64,000 bases of DNA, from assembly GCA_033439795.1 (NCBI GenBank), contig JAUTDP010000002.1:1736001-1800000 (forward strand), given 5' to 3'. This stretch comes from Sordaria brevicollis. Taxonomy: Eukaryota; Ascomycota; Sordariomycetes; Sordariales; Sordariaceae. The notes below the pieces were generated by a model that searched no databases, was not told the DNA's origin, and saw only the letters and a program-made list of their open reading frames with translations. The translations under genes and the position numbers were made by a program. Of the stretch, positions 33,209 through 46,200 are shown one piece after another. Numbering within the stretch: the first letter of the stretch is position 1; every line of letters starts with the position of its first letter.

Positions 33209-36200
33209 CTACCTATCCAGCGCTTGCGCCAGGCACTGTATAATGTTAACATAACAATCCCTACAGGAGTCTCATCGCCCTGGGAAGTAGTTGTAGGAAG
33301 GTTCTTACCATCTGGTAATACGACCCACGCATCTTCAGCAGTGTCGCATGGTTTCCCTTTTCCAGCACGCGGCCATCCCCAAGAACGAAGATAACATCAG
33401 CGTTCTGGATAGTGGCAAGACGATGCGCCACCATGATCATTGTTCTGTTCTTCCTGGTTTTTTCGAACACAGCCTGTACGGCCCTTTCGGTATCGCCATC
33501 CAGATTTGATGTGGCTTCGTCCAAAAGGAGCAACCGAGGATTCCGTATCAAGGCTCTTGCGATGGCAAACCGTTGTTTCTGTCCACCGGACAATGTCACA
33601 CCCCTGGATCCAATCTCGGTATTGTAGCCGTCTGGAAGGGAAATGATGAAGTCATGTATTTCGGCGTCGCGGCAGGCCTGTTCGACCTGCTCTTCTGTGG
33701 TAGTATCAGGGTCGACTCCTAGGAGGATATTCTCCCTAATGGTCCCATGGAAAAGATTTGGCTCTTGAGAGACAAGAGATATATCCTTTCGATAATCGTC
33801 AAGACAAACGGTTGAAATATCGTTCCCGTTATATAGAATCTGCCCTTCATCAGGGGAGTAAAACCTGCACATTTGTCAGCCGCCTAAACCAAGTGATGTA
33901 AAGGTAGTTGTGCGCGTCACTGACTCACTGACCTTTCGAGGAGTGATATGAGTGTTGTTTTGGCGGAGCCTTCAAATTTTATGGACGTCGATTTAGTTGC
34001 CAGGCTATAAGCTTCAGTTCTCAATTTTCCACTTACCGGAGGGCCCAACTATAGCGGCAAACTGGTTTTTCTCAACCTATCACAACTGATGTCAGTCCTC
34101 TTGTTTCCCTTTTAACTTTGGCGAGGCCAGGGAAATATCGAGCTAACCGTCAGGTTAAGGCCGTTGAGAACCGGCACATCCCGTGTTGGGTACCTAAACC
34201 GCACGTTACGGAACTCGACTTTGACGCCACTTTCAGTGTTCTCCACGCCACCTCGATCAAATGGGACCAGTGTCTCCTTTCCCTGAGCTTTTCCCCTCAT
34301 CTCAAGGATTCTATCTGCCGCAACGGTGGCTTTGGCAATGTCTGCAGTGCGTTTAGTATACGTCGAAGATTATGAAAGGGCCTGCTAACTCACTGGGTCC
34401 ATAGCTCAACCATTGACCTGCTCCTAGTCCGCCCTGCCCCCCCAGTCAGCATCAGATAACTGGCCATATAGGTATGTGAGAGCAATCAAGTCAGGCACGT
34501 ATACGCAGTGTAAACATACCTGTAGAACCGCAATGTAAACGATCATGTACTGAAACGGCAAGTACTCGCCCTTGAGCATCAGAGATCCACCATACCTGTG
34601 AGATTCCAGGTCCAGATTAGCTTGGTCAATCATCGCCGTGAAGGTTGCAACTGTACTTACCAAAGAACAAAAGACATGCACAAAAGAGCAATGCTATCGG
34701 CCACGGCAAATATCAATGTAACCCAGCTGGATTTTCCAAATGACTTCTTGACGTGTCCTCGAAGGAGAGCTTCATATCGCTCTATGATGGTACCTTCCAG
34801 AGTCAAAGCCGAGACGGTTCTAAAAGCAGTGATGGACTCGGTGGCAAACTTGGCACTCTCTGCAAAGACCTCATTGTTCATCTTCTCAAACCGCGCTTCG
34901 TACCGAATGCGAAAGAAAGATGCTGCCACAATGAGCGGCATAGATGAACTTAGAGTTACGATGGTCAGTTTCCAGCCAAAGTAGAAGGATATAACGAGAC
35001 AGCCAAGGACGTTGAGAATTGAAATAAGCACAAAAGCCATATTCGTGCCAAGTATTTCTTGAAGCTGACTTGGATCCGTTGCCAGACGAGCAGTGAGTGC
35101 ACCAACTGAGTGGTCGTCAGCGTCAAAGAAGCCAATAGGTTGGGATATGATGTTGACGAAGTATTCGTAACGGTACCGGTGTGTGATTTGCTTGTTCCTC
35201 TGGTTAGCGTAATTCAGTCCTCGTTTGAGATCAAGAAAAAAGAGTTTTTCAGGAAGCATACAAATGCAATTGTTGAAGACGACCAGCCTAACGCAAAGTA
35301 AGAGATTGCGACCAGGATAGCAAGCATAACAAACATCAGACTCCAGAAGTTGGCAAGGCCCGGGAGCCATGGACCCCAAGATTGGAACAGTGTGAGCTCA
35401 GTTGCAAAGAGGTAGGCGGAGATAGGTTGGCTGGCTGCAAGGACCAGATAAGGTTGTCAGCTACCGCCTTGTAACACCTCTTTAAGAATTTGGGGGGGGG
35501 GGGGGGGGGGGGGGGCGCAAATATCAATTCAAGGAATAATGACATTGACATACCTCCACCTCCAATTGCACTCCCAAGCAAGACGATATACCATTTCCAG
35601 TGTTTTTTCTGCTCACAGAGGAGGAGCAGATAGTCTTTCAAGCCGCCTGTCGCTTTGGACTTCTTATCAACGCTGGCGCTTGCTGTTATCCTTGTACTCC
35701 ATGAATCAGCAGTAGGTGCACGGTGATCAATAACCTCTGGCTTGTCACTGACGTCGTCGCTTGGCAGGTCATTGACTTCGGTGGAATCCATTACAAGCTG
35801 CTGAGCGGTAGCAAGTGTCCAATATGCGCCTCCCTCCTCGGCCAAGAGTTCTGAGTGCGTGCCTTGCTGAACGGCGTGACCTTTCTGCAAGACTATGATA
35901 TTGTCGGCTTTCTTGATGGTGCCGAGCCGGTGTGCAATTACTATAGTCGTGCGATCTTTGGACACCTTCTCCAGGGCTGCTTGAACCACTTTTTCGCCGC
36001 GAACATCGATAGAAGAAGTCGCCTCATCCAGAATAAGGATCTTGGGTCGCTTAACAATACTTCGAGCGATGGCTATCCGCTGACGCTGTCCGCCACTCAG
36101 CTTGATGCCTGAATCGCCGACAATGGTTGAGTAACCCTGTACCCGGCCGTCAGTAACCCACAACCACAAAGGTGAGTCAAAAGCCTGAACTTACCTCTGG

Positions 36201-38373
36201 TAATCGGCTGATGAACTCGTCGGCAAAGGCTTCCCTGCAGGCTTGTTTTACAAGCTCTTTCTTTGTCTCCAAATCGGCATTTTCCCACTCAGTGCCTATA
36301 AGACCGAACTCGATGTTCTGATAGATGCTAGTGTTGAACAAAAAGGGCTCCTGTTGCACGAGGCCAATTTGAGTCCGCCACCACTTGAGGTCGATCTCTC
36401 TGAGCGGTCGACCTCCAACTGCGACAAGGCCGCTGCGCCATAACAGACTCTGTTTTGCGCGCTCATCAGCAAAGAACTTTGTGGCCTCAAATTGAAGATG
36501 GAGAGGCATCAGTATCTAATGTCACCCACCATATCATTGCTCTCCAAAGACTCGACTTCATAAAACCGCAGTAAGAGGGCTACTAAGGTGCTTTTCCCAG
36601 AGCCCGATTTCCCAACAATTGCCGTTGTTTTTCCCGCAGGGAATCGGACACTGAGTTTGTTTAATATGACGAGGTCTGGTCTGGTAGGGTACGCAAAGTT
36701 TACGTCTTGGAGTACGATATCCCTGGAAGCGGAAACATCTGGGTCCCGAACACCTGACTTGTTCGGTTTAGGCGCATCAATGATGGTATAAAAGATGGTG
36801 GCGGCGCCGGCTGCTCGCGCGGCTGCGGACAATGGTGAGGTGATTCCACCAATAGAAGTGGTCATGAGCATGATAGACATCAGAACGCTTGATACGACGT
36901 ATATCAGTCACGTTGTCGAGTATTTGACGTTGAAGGGAGTGGTATCGGAAGTACGCACACGATTAAGGTCTCGGCACTGTTGAACCGAAGCTCGTAGTAC
37001 ATTTTGAGTGAGTACCAGAAGGACAGGGCAAAGGTCCTGCAGAGAGTGAGTATTGGTGAGTATTGTTCTCAAGGCGAGAAAGGTGGCATGTAACCCACGC
37101 GTATACTGAAAATTGCACTGTTGCAGAGATGTTAGATGATACAGTAACAAACGAGTGGGTGAGTAACCGGAGGGGGGAAACAACAAGAACACTTACCGGG
37201 TGCTTGCTGCAGCGCAATAATGGGAGACATCTTTAAACCCCGATGGCGAGATTCGTCCACCCACTTGATATATCTTTTGGCCATCTTTCCCTGAGCGCCA
37301 CAGGCAGCAACCATTCTCATGGAGCTTAATACCTCGTTTGCGACTGTGGATGCCTGGATGTCGGCATACTGCACGTCATTGAGGCGCTTGACGAGAAAGG
37401 GGGTCGTTGCACCATACGCTACCATGATTAACACGAGACCACTGCTCGTGATCAAGGTCAAGCTCCAACTGTATGTGATGGCAATCACGAAGGCAGCTAC
37501 TACAGCGGATATGGATTGCAGGAATGCTGATAGTTTCTCGGAGATGCCTGTTTGAAGTACACTGGCTGTTATAGTGATGATGGCGGCAGTTTGGCCCGGG
37601 GGGAGGATATCCAGGGTGGAGACCGGCTGTCCGAACAGACACTTCAGGTATTCTAGTCGGATAGCAGCTGAGATTCTCAAGCTCGACATTCGAAAGCCTA
37701 CCTACACGAGTGACATGATCTGTAAATAAATCGTGTCTCTGCGCGAGAGACAAAACAGTCAAGGTAGCGAGGCACTTACATAGGCAACATAATCGAGCAC
37801 AAGCCTAATGAAGAAAAGACCCACAAGATAAAGACTATGAAGAGCTTTAGCTAGAATTCAGAGTAGCTTCACCTCCATAGAGGCTGGAAGATACTGACGC
37901 GCATGTACTTATTGCCTTTTTGAAAAGCTCATATGTTGTTGAGGGATCGGCACCGTAATATCCCGTGAACGAGCCCACCATCTTGCCTAGAGGTATACAT
38001 TAGTCAATTCCCAGTAACACAGCTTGCTAATAGCTTTTGCGACAAAGTTTACTGATACGCACCGAATATCATATTCATAACGGGCATGGTGATACCAGCA
38101 CCTATTGAGGTTACAACAGCTGCACTGATAAGTAGTTTGTCAAGCCATGTCGAAAAGGAGAATATGCGCTTCCTGCAGTATGAGATAGTTAATCTTCAAG
38201 CAGTTGCGTATCTAGATACTTACAGCAAAGTCTCTGGCAGCTGTTTTGTATTCGGGCTTGAGCAACAGAGGACTATTCCCTGGTTTGGTAGCTGGAGATG
38301 GTGAATTGGGTGGCGGGACTGGCGACTCGGGGATGCCGTGCTCGTCGCCAGTCGCCAGCTTTTCTTCAGCCAT
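33209..38373 (-). CDS. ABCB-type full ABC transporter (multidrug/pheromone exporter class)
   Basis: A multi-exon gene of TMD1-NBD1-TMD2-NBD2 order, expected in the plasma membrane as an ATP-driven exporter. The start at 38373 gives [13 protein letters not shown]; a short acidic/Pro-rich N-terminus leads into TMD1 ([20 protein letters not shown], and at 37.13-37.69 kb [20 protein letters not shown]). NBD1: Walker [10 protein letters not shown] (36589-36615), [14 protein letters not shown] and [15 protein letters not shown]2 covers about 34.4-35.5 kb. NBD2: Walker A GPSGSAKTT, split by an intron at about 33985-34043; [28 protein letters not shown] last small exon at 33235-33209 adds CLAQALDR and a stop; it follows the donor GTAAGA at 33308. 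Most introns are 50-100 bp. Two spots are odd: a G24 run in an intron (35492-35515) and a weak donor near 36.53 kb. The nearby PKS suggests export of its product, which is inference. Confidence 0.88.
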
Positions 38374-40092
38374 ATCTTTTGCTGTTCAGTTTCCAACGCC
38401 GCGTTGGAACTTGAATGTCGCTGTAGGAATTCTTGTGCCTTGGCAAATGAAAATTAGTTTAAAAAGAAAAAAAAAAAAAAAAAAAAAGGGCCTTGTTGGC
38501 GAGGCCGTGTCCTCACCCAGCGCGTGCTTGGAGCAATCCCCGAGTTCTGAAGAGGGAGTACGAACGGGACAAAAGTACGAAAAAAGGGAGCCGCTCTGAA
38601 GCCACGTTAGCTGTCAATCTCAATCACAACCCAACTATTGCACAGCAAACGTGCAAACAAATGTGCTCGGGAAAGGGTTTGCAGTTGGGAAGCTCGGTCA
38701 GAGAAAACACTTGACAGATGCAGTCAGTAACACGCAGCAAGCATACTATGAAGATAGCAACGCGTTGGTGCAATGCTTACACAGCATATTGCGACGTTAA
38801 TATGTGATCTAGCATGGGGATTTGAGGGTAATTATGAGCTGCATGAGACTCGAGGAGAGAACCATACCCAGCTTTGGGTGGTGTATCGAGCCCCGTTCTC
38901 CCCTATCTCCTCTCAACAACAGCATAAAGGCGAGAGACTCCCGGGGTGAGGTACGTCTTGGGTACAGCCTATCACGTTCGGATCGAAGACAGAAGTTGGA
39001 GACATGCAGAGTCCCATGCAGATCCAGAAACATGTTACAACGAATCCAGTCTCCTTGACTTTTGCAATTGATGGTTGCCACGGGCGTTTTAGTCATGTCT
39101 TCCGGGATATGTGAAGGAAGCGGACTGGGGTGTGGAGACACCTTGACTCCCATCTCTCAACATGACCCCATTTGAGGAGAGCCACACTCACCTCGGATGA
39201 TGGGCCGACGACGCTACAGTCGAGCTGTGGTAATGTCGCGGCAGTATGGTGAGCCAGTGACTGGTTCGATATCTGATGGAACAGTTGCACCGCGTGGTGA
39301 CGGGTACCTCGGCCTTCCCGTGTCATCATCCCGTCTCTTAGCAGTTACAGGATAATAAGCAAGGATGTACCGCTAGCGATCTTCGTAGAACAATTTAGCC
39401 TCAATTGCCCTATATCATGGCGGTTTCATGCTCTTTGTTATCGGTAGATGAGATGAAGGATGTTGTAAGGGTAGCAACGACCCTGAAACCTTCTCTCCGG
39501 CTGTAGTGTATAGCGGCACAGGAACTTTATCGTCCTAGGGAACATTGGTCCCCCGTTCCCATTGTGATGATACGGAGTTCGTTATCTTGCCTTCTTTCCT
39601 GCGAATGTGCAGCCATTAGCCATTCAACGCAAACCTCTTACGGGCTGGTGGTCAACAGCGATCCAGCCATTTGATTTCTTGCGCAGCCAAAGCGGTAGAA
39701 AGCAGCAGTGTTCAGCGAATACAAATGTTCGATTAAGTAGCAGGGTTCTTGAGTGGATACCGCAAAGGATATGTGGCAACGTCGTCGTAAATTGTTCCCA
39801 GGGCAGTTGCCTGCAATCAGTGTGCGTCAGAGATTTCGGTAGGTTTCCAGCCTGGGCCTCGATTGAGAGCCAGCCAGTCCCAGTATCCCGCCATGCGATG
39901 TCTCGCTTTCGCCAGGCTTCAAGCCGGTCGCCCGTCCCTTGACATCACCACACATTGATCCATATTGGGTATCACTGGGTGCGATTGGAGCTTCAGTCGA
40001 GGAGCCTTTGTGTTAGAGCTCGTCATCCATGCCCGGCTGCTGTTTTGATAACATTATCTGAGCCAAATGCCGTTCCTCTCGGGAGACGCCAT
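38374..40092. other. ABC transporter promoter and spacer
   Basis: No gene is supported. An A-rich run (A21) lies at about 38467-38487, just upstream of the ABC start. The remaining ORFs are short and overlapping. Confidence 0.5.
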
Positions 40093-41060
40093 TCAGGCAT
40101 GAATTTCATAGAGACAAGCAGCATCCCGTATCACGTCAGCCAGCTCCTTTACAGTTTCCTTGTCCCGCGGAAGCGTGTGACCCTTGGCGTGGTCGAAGAG
40201 GTAGGCGGTATCGGGATCGCAGACATTGTAAAGTGCCAGAGATCCGTGGACGTACGGGTCCAAGGAGCCGACTAGAGCCCAGACGAAGTCAGTAGAACCA
40301 TCCCTGGCTAGCTAGTTTATGCTGGTAGGCGCTTCCACTCACTGATGTGACAAGTGGGTATTTCGATCATAACATCGGACTCATCGCTCAGAATCATGTG
40401 GTGGGTATCTGGGTCGACGGGAGGCCAGCCGGCAAAAAATATGGCGTACTTGAACATGGGCTTGATTCCCTTTTCCTGAAGCGTCTCTGCTCGTGAAGAA
40501 GAAGGGTCGCCGCAACGGTGGCGCCTTCAGAATAGCCAATGATGGCATCAAACGGGCCACGCTCGTCCATGATCTTGATCAGGTATTTGAGTGCGTTGTC
40601 CGTACTGCGATGTGAGGTGGCGACGCCCTCACGCATCAACTCTCGCATGGTATCCTCTGGGCTTTCGCAATCGGGGAAGTCCCTAATTCTAGCCAGGACG
40701 TCGTCGTCTTCAGTTTTTTCCACGTCCTGGTCGGGCTCGATGAAGCGATAATAAGGTGGCTTTCCAAAGTACTCCTCGAAGCCCTCAGGCGGCACGGCTT
40801 TACAGGGGCCGTGGATGAAGTGAAAGGTAGCCGTTCCGTCCTCAGTTAACTCCTTGACGATGGGCGCTAGTTTGAGGCGTTGTTAGACTCGGCGCCCTTA
40901 TGTGCCATGTTTCTTCCTCTTCGGTGCCACTCATACCTAGCTGAACCTGGAACTTCTACAATTGAGTCATCGCGGGTCAGCAATGCCTTGGAGCGAGGAA
41001 CGGACGTCTTGAACTTACATCAGAGCTGCCATAGGCGCCCGGAAGACAGAGAAATCTCAT
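40093..41060 (-). pseudogene. FSH1-family serine hydrolase (LovG-like), frameshifted
   Basis: Alpha/beta hydrolase of the FSH1 group; members next to highly reducing PKSs (LovG is the known case) release the finished chain from the ACP. Exons on the minus strand: 41060-41019 (MRFLCLPGAYGSSD), 40955-40937, 40866-40343 and 40271-40093. Conserved parts: FIHGP, PPEGFEEYFG, nucleophile Ser in GYSEGA (codon 40529-40531), Asp in GSLDPYV and His in AKGHTLPR in the last exon. The coding sum is 764 nt, one short of a whole number of codons. The frame changes between EQRRF and GIKPMFKYAIFFAGWPP, near 40475-40487. This is a one-base deletion in the strain or an error in the assembly. No intron can repair it. 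Without repair the product loses the Asp and His and should be inactive. Confidence 0.85.
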
Positions 41061-43251
41061 GGCGGTAAGTGTATGCCTTTTTTTTTCTTTTTGTTTTCTC
41101 TTGTGGCACAGGGCAGAAAAAGCGAGCAACGCAACTCAACGGTGTCAGAAAGTCAAAGGGTCGTAAGGGAAGGTCGAAAGATGAAGAAGGCGTACGAGAG
41201 GTGCCAAATAACTTGGACTTGGGCCGGAACTTGACTTGAAGCTCTACATAGAACCCGCACCATGTCACCTATGCCAGGGTGTTGTACATATGCTCCAGCC
41301 CGTATATTAACCTCACAGTAGGCCCAACTAGCTGCTCAGAGCTGGCAGAGCATAATGGTAGGTACCATTGTAGTTAACTGAGTGTCCGGAAAAGATGCGG
41401 TAACGAGTCCCGGTGACCTTGACCTTGATATTGGGTCATCGGAGAGAACAGGCCGGTTCTAGAGCATCGGGAACATGGAGGCCGCGTGGCTGCTATGATG
41501 GTCGGTTTGTGGGGGGCGGAGAGGTTGAATGATGTTTCCCTTGTGATATGTGCCCTGGATAATTAGGACGGCACTATCGGGCATTGAGTGACAGATTGCA
41601 GTTGGGTGGGGGGTTACCTACCTCTACCTCTAGACTCCGCGAGGGGTTGCACGAGGTTGATTAAGCTTCAAGGAGGTGGAGGCAAAAGGAAGCTCAATGG
41701 GTTCCAGGTTTGGCAAGAGCCGCAGGTAGATGAAGGCGGAGCAATATAGTAGATACTAGAGGTAGATAGAGATATGGGTATGAGATGTTCTTTGGCATCA
41801 TGCCTTGGATATGGGCGGGAATGTCATGATGAAGGTGATGGTGATAAGGTTTGATTTGATGGACGGGAGTGATGTGGATGGAGAGATGGTCCCTCATTGG
41901 TATGGTAGGGCCGTAGGGGCCAGAAACTGCAACCTTCCACTTGGACGTCCTTCGCATTGTTTGCAGATAAAGGGGAGTGTACCTTGCTCAAGCAGACCGA
42001 AAGTAGCCCCGCGAATGGTTTGGCAGTTTCAGTACATGGCGCACGGCAAATAGAAAGTATCGCTACATTGGCTCCTAGCACTTATGTGCGGCAAGTGCCG
42101 TGCCATGCCTGCTCTGCGAATGCCGTGACAAGTACCGATGCGCCCAAGCCACCAATCACAGTAAGCGGCTAAATGTTATCGATAAGAGGCTTCATTCAAC
42201 GACGTGCCTTCCGCCCTTTGAGGAAATTCGAGGACGGCCTCGTTGTTCACCAAAGTCGTTGCTTCCGTGTTAGTCAACGTCCAACCCCCGGGGCAAGGAA
42301 GACACCTCACCTCTATCGACCATCATCTACCGCTTGTTCCTTCCTTCCATGGTTGTAGTAATTACCTTTACTTCACCTTCCTCTCATCCGCCCTTTATGC
42401 CGCGCACCATGTCAAGTAACGTGACTTGCCCTGGCCCAACTGCAGTCTGCATGGTGCCGTCCGGGCGCAAAATTGATCATGATCATCACTTTTCTTTGTG
42501 ACATGCCAACGGCTGTCATCGCCATCCAAGACGCCATGATGCTCCCACTTACCGTCAACCCACCATCTTCCCCAATACCTACGCCAATCCAGCCCTTTTC
42601 ACCGGACAATGAATGACCTTGGCTGCCTTGCCTTTGGTGATGCATTCTTTCCCTCCCCCTTCCCCCCGGGGACGACACTCTGCGAGATTAGCCGCCGCAC
42701 ACGGGGCCGGGAATGCTACCTTGCCGGCGTTGGAGGTCGAGATTGTTTTGTTTGAAGAAGCGGATGGTATGGGTCGTGGATAAGTGAACAACGAGATGAA
42801 TCGGCCCTCGTTCCCCTGGCCACTGGCACCCAGCCTAGTCGTTTCAAAGCTCCCTTCGTCCATGGCCGCCCTCCCGCAGCTCCTCTCGCACCAACCCGCC
42901 TCTCCGGAGACTCCAGGTTTGGGATTCGGTTGACAGCCCTCCGTTCTTCTGTCCACGAGGGTCACCGGGGAATCGGTCCATGTCTCGGATATTGTCCTTC
43001 CTGCTAGATCGGGCCTGCGATCCCGATCCAATCTCAAACTACCCGCATCACCACCACCATCTGTGTTGCGTCAGTATCCTGATCCCTCTCGAGGTTGAGT
43101 GAGATAAGAGTCCAGCCCCTCGGCTCCATTGCTCTGCCCACTTCTGACCATCGTGTTGCTCTTCTATATACCCATCACAACAAACAAGCAACTCATCACT
43201 CTCCTGAGACAGCCCCAGCCCTGATAAAGAGACAAGTCAACTTTGCCTTCA
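41061..43251. promoter_or_regulatory. Divergent promoter region between hydrolase and PKS
   Basis: About 2.2 kb between two head-to-head genes, with no gene of its own that I can support. It contains CCTACCTCTACCTCTA at 41618-41633, GA- and GT-rich stretches, and pyrimidine-rich DNA before the PKS start. A shared control region is plausible because both genes point away from it. Confidence 0.45.
43164..43170 (+). promoter_or_regulatory. TATA-like site before the PKS gene
   Basis: CTATATA lies about 85 bp upstream of the ATG and is followed by an A/C-rich leader (CATCACAACAAACAAGCAAC). Inferred from position only. Confidence 0.3.
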
Positions 43252-46200
43252 ATGGCGCCCATTGCTGTGACGCCAGATAGCTCAACCGCCAGTCCTTCTG
43301 GCGACAGCTGGAATGGCTACTTTCAGGTCCGCAATGGTAACGGCCATAACAACATCAGAAACAATGGCCATAGTCATGGCAACGGCAACGGCAACGGCAA
43401 TAGCAATGGCAATGGTCCCACGCCCGATGGCCTCCGTATTGACACCAATGGCCATGGCAGCTGGACTGCCGATTCTGGTTCCGGCTCCGGCTCTCCGCTC
43501 CCTCCACGTCGCCATCTTCAGGATATGCCCATAGCCATTGTCGGAATGGCCTGTCGGATGCCCGGCAACGTCTCTACTCCGGCCGAGTTCTGGGAACTCT
43601 GCACCAGGGCTCGATCCGGTTGGTCTGAAATCCCCAAGCAGAGATTCAACAGTGCCCGATTCCACCATCCCAGCCAGGGCAAAGGCGGTACGTTGAATCC
43701 CGTTGGCGGCAACTTCTTGAATATCGACCTGGCAGCCTTCGATGCCCCCTTTTTCGGCTTGACTGAAAAAGAAGCCATTTCAATGGATCCCCAGCAGCGT
43801 CTTCTTCTCGAATGTACCTTTGAAGCGCTCGAGAATGCTGGCATTCCGAAGCATACCATTGTCGGAAAGAACGTTGGCGTTTTCGTTGGCGGCTCCTTCC
43901 CAGAGTATGAATCCCATCTGTTCAGGGACTCGGACACCATACCTATGCACCAGGCAACAGGTAAGCATTTCCAGTCCCCTCTATCGCGACTATCCCTGGT
44001 GGATATATCAAACACTGCGAGTTGGACATTCCGCTTTATACTAACTTCAACCACCACAGGCTGTGCGTACGCCATGCAGTCCAACCGCATATCGCACTTT
44101 TTTGATCTTCGAGGCCCCAGTTTTACGGCCGATACAGCATGTTCTTCCAGCATGGTAGCCATACACCTGGCGTGTCAGAGCTTGCGAACTGGTGAATCGA
44201 GCTCTGCTTTGGTTGGCGGTTGTCACTTGAACATGCTCCCTGAGTTCTGGGTCTCCTTTTCGACTTGCAGGTGAGTCTTGCACATCCAGCGAAGCTCCCC
44301 TTCTCTACAGTGGCGTCGCGTCATTAGTCGCAGCTGGTTGTTTTACTGTTCTAACCATCGCGGTCGCAGACTGCTCTCGGATACCGGTCGTTCGTTTTCC
44401 TTTGACAACCGAGGCACCGGTTTTGGCCGTGGAGAAGGCTGTGGCATGATCGTCCTGAAGCCACTGGACCAGGCCATAAAGGATAATGATCCCATCAGGG
44501 CAGTCATTGCCGCAACCGGCCTTAATCAGGACGGCAAGACGCCCGGTATCACGATGCCAAACGGATCAGCGCAAGGTCAGTCAGCAAGCAAAGCCATGAT
44601 ACTTGATCGGACTCAGGCGAGAAACTAACCCTTGATTCCCACACAAAGAGGATCTCATGCGCCAAGTCTATGGCAATGCTGGCCTCGACCCAAACCTGTG
44701 CGGTTTTGTTGAAGCTCATGGAACCGGCACTAGGGTCGGGGATCCCATAGAGGCTACTGCCATTCATAATGTTTTGGGCCGAGAAAGAAGTCCGCGCGAC
44801 CCTCTATGGATCGGCTCTGTGAAATCCAACATTGGCCATCTAGAAGGGGCTTCGGGTACGTAATTATAGCCCCATCCCTCTCACATACATACTATCCCAT
44901 TCAAAACTAATGCGTCATTGCTTCTATGCGTCTCCAGGTATTGCTGGTGTTATCAAAGCAGCACTCATGCTTGAGCGTGGTTTCATTCTTCCAAACCATG
45001 ATTTCAAACAGCCGAACCCAAAGATCCCCTGGAAAGAATGGAACCTAAAGGTCCCCGTGACCCAACGGCCGTGGCCGCGTGGCAAAAAGTACATCAGTGT
45101 CAATAACTTTGGTTTTGGCGGTACGAACGGCCACATTGTACTGACGGCAGCACCATTCCTGGGGGCTAGAGCTTTGGGATCCTCCCATGACGACTCAATC
45201 TTGGCATCCGATAAATCTGGGCCAGGCCGCAAGCTCTATGTTGTCACGGCCAATGACAAGACGGCTCTTTCACAACAGCTGAAAAACATCGTGGTCTACC
45301 TTGAACAGAGGCCCGAGATCTTCCAAGTGGATCTGACCAGCAATCTTGCCTACACTCTTGGACAGCGGCGATCTCTCCTGCAATGGAGAGCTGCCATCCC
45401 TGCTGCCAACTCCTTTGAGTTGATTGAAGCAATCAACGGAGAAAAGATTATGACTGGTAAAGAAACCGAGCCTCTCAGATTAGGCTTCATCTTTACCGGT
45501 CAAGGTGCCCAGTGGTATGCCATGGGTCGGGAATTGTACCAGCAATACCCAACATTTACCGCGAGTATCTTGCAGGCCGACGCCTGCTTGACTGCTCTCG
45601 GGGCAGAATGGTCACTAATCGGTAAGCCGTCATCATAAAGCCACCGACATGTCTATAGAAGGATGTCAACTAACGCAAACGCTACTCTGGTAGAGGAACT
45701 TGGCAGAGATGCGAAAACGAGCAATGTCAGTGAGGCACATATTAGCCAGCCATCATGTACCGCGGTACAGTTAGCACTCGTCAACTTGCTACACGGTTGG
45801 GGTCTCCGGCCAACTGCTGTAGCGGGCCACTCGAGCGGCGAGATTGCTGCTGCGTACGCTGCGCGCATCATCGACTTCGAATCCGCCATGGCAATTGCGT
45901 ACCATCGGGGTAGATTGATTCCGATTCTCAAACAAAAGTACCCGAACCTTCAAGGTCGTATGATGGCTGTTGGAGGGAGCAAGAAAGAATTCATACCCCT
46001 GATCGAAAGCCTGCAAGAGAAGGAAGTCAGGATTGCCTGCTACAACAGTCCCTCCAGCTTGACCATTTCCGGCGATGAACCTGCCTTGGCCGAACTGGAA
46101 AAGATATGCGAGAAGAGGCAGCTTTTCAACAGGCGGTTGGTTGTTGACGTCGCCTACCATTCCCACCATATGAACTTGGTCGCCAAAGATTACCGTGCTT

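Noticed and set aside
43282..44162. Minus-strand ORFs inside the PKS start
   Set aside because: Shadows of the KS-coding exons.
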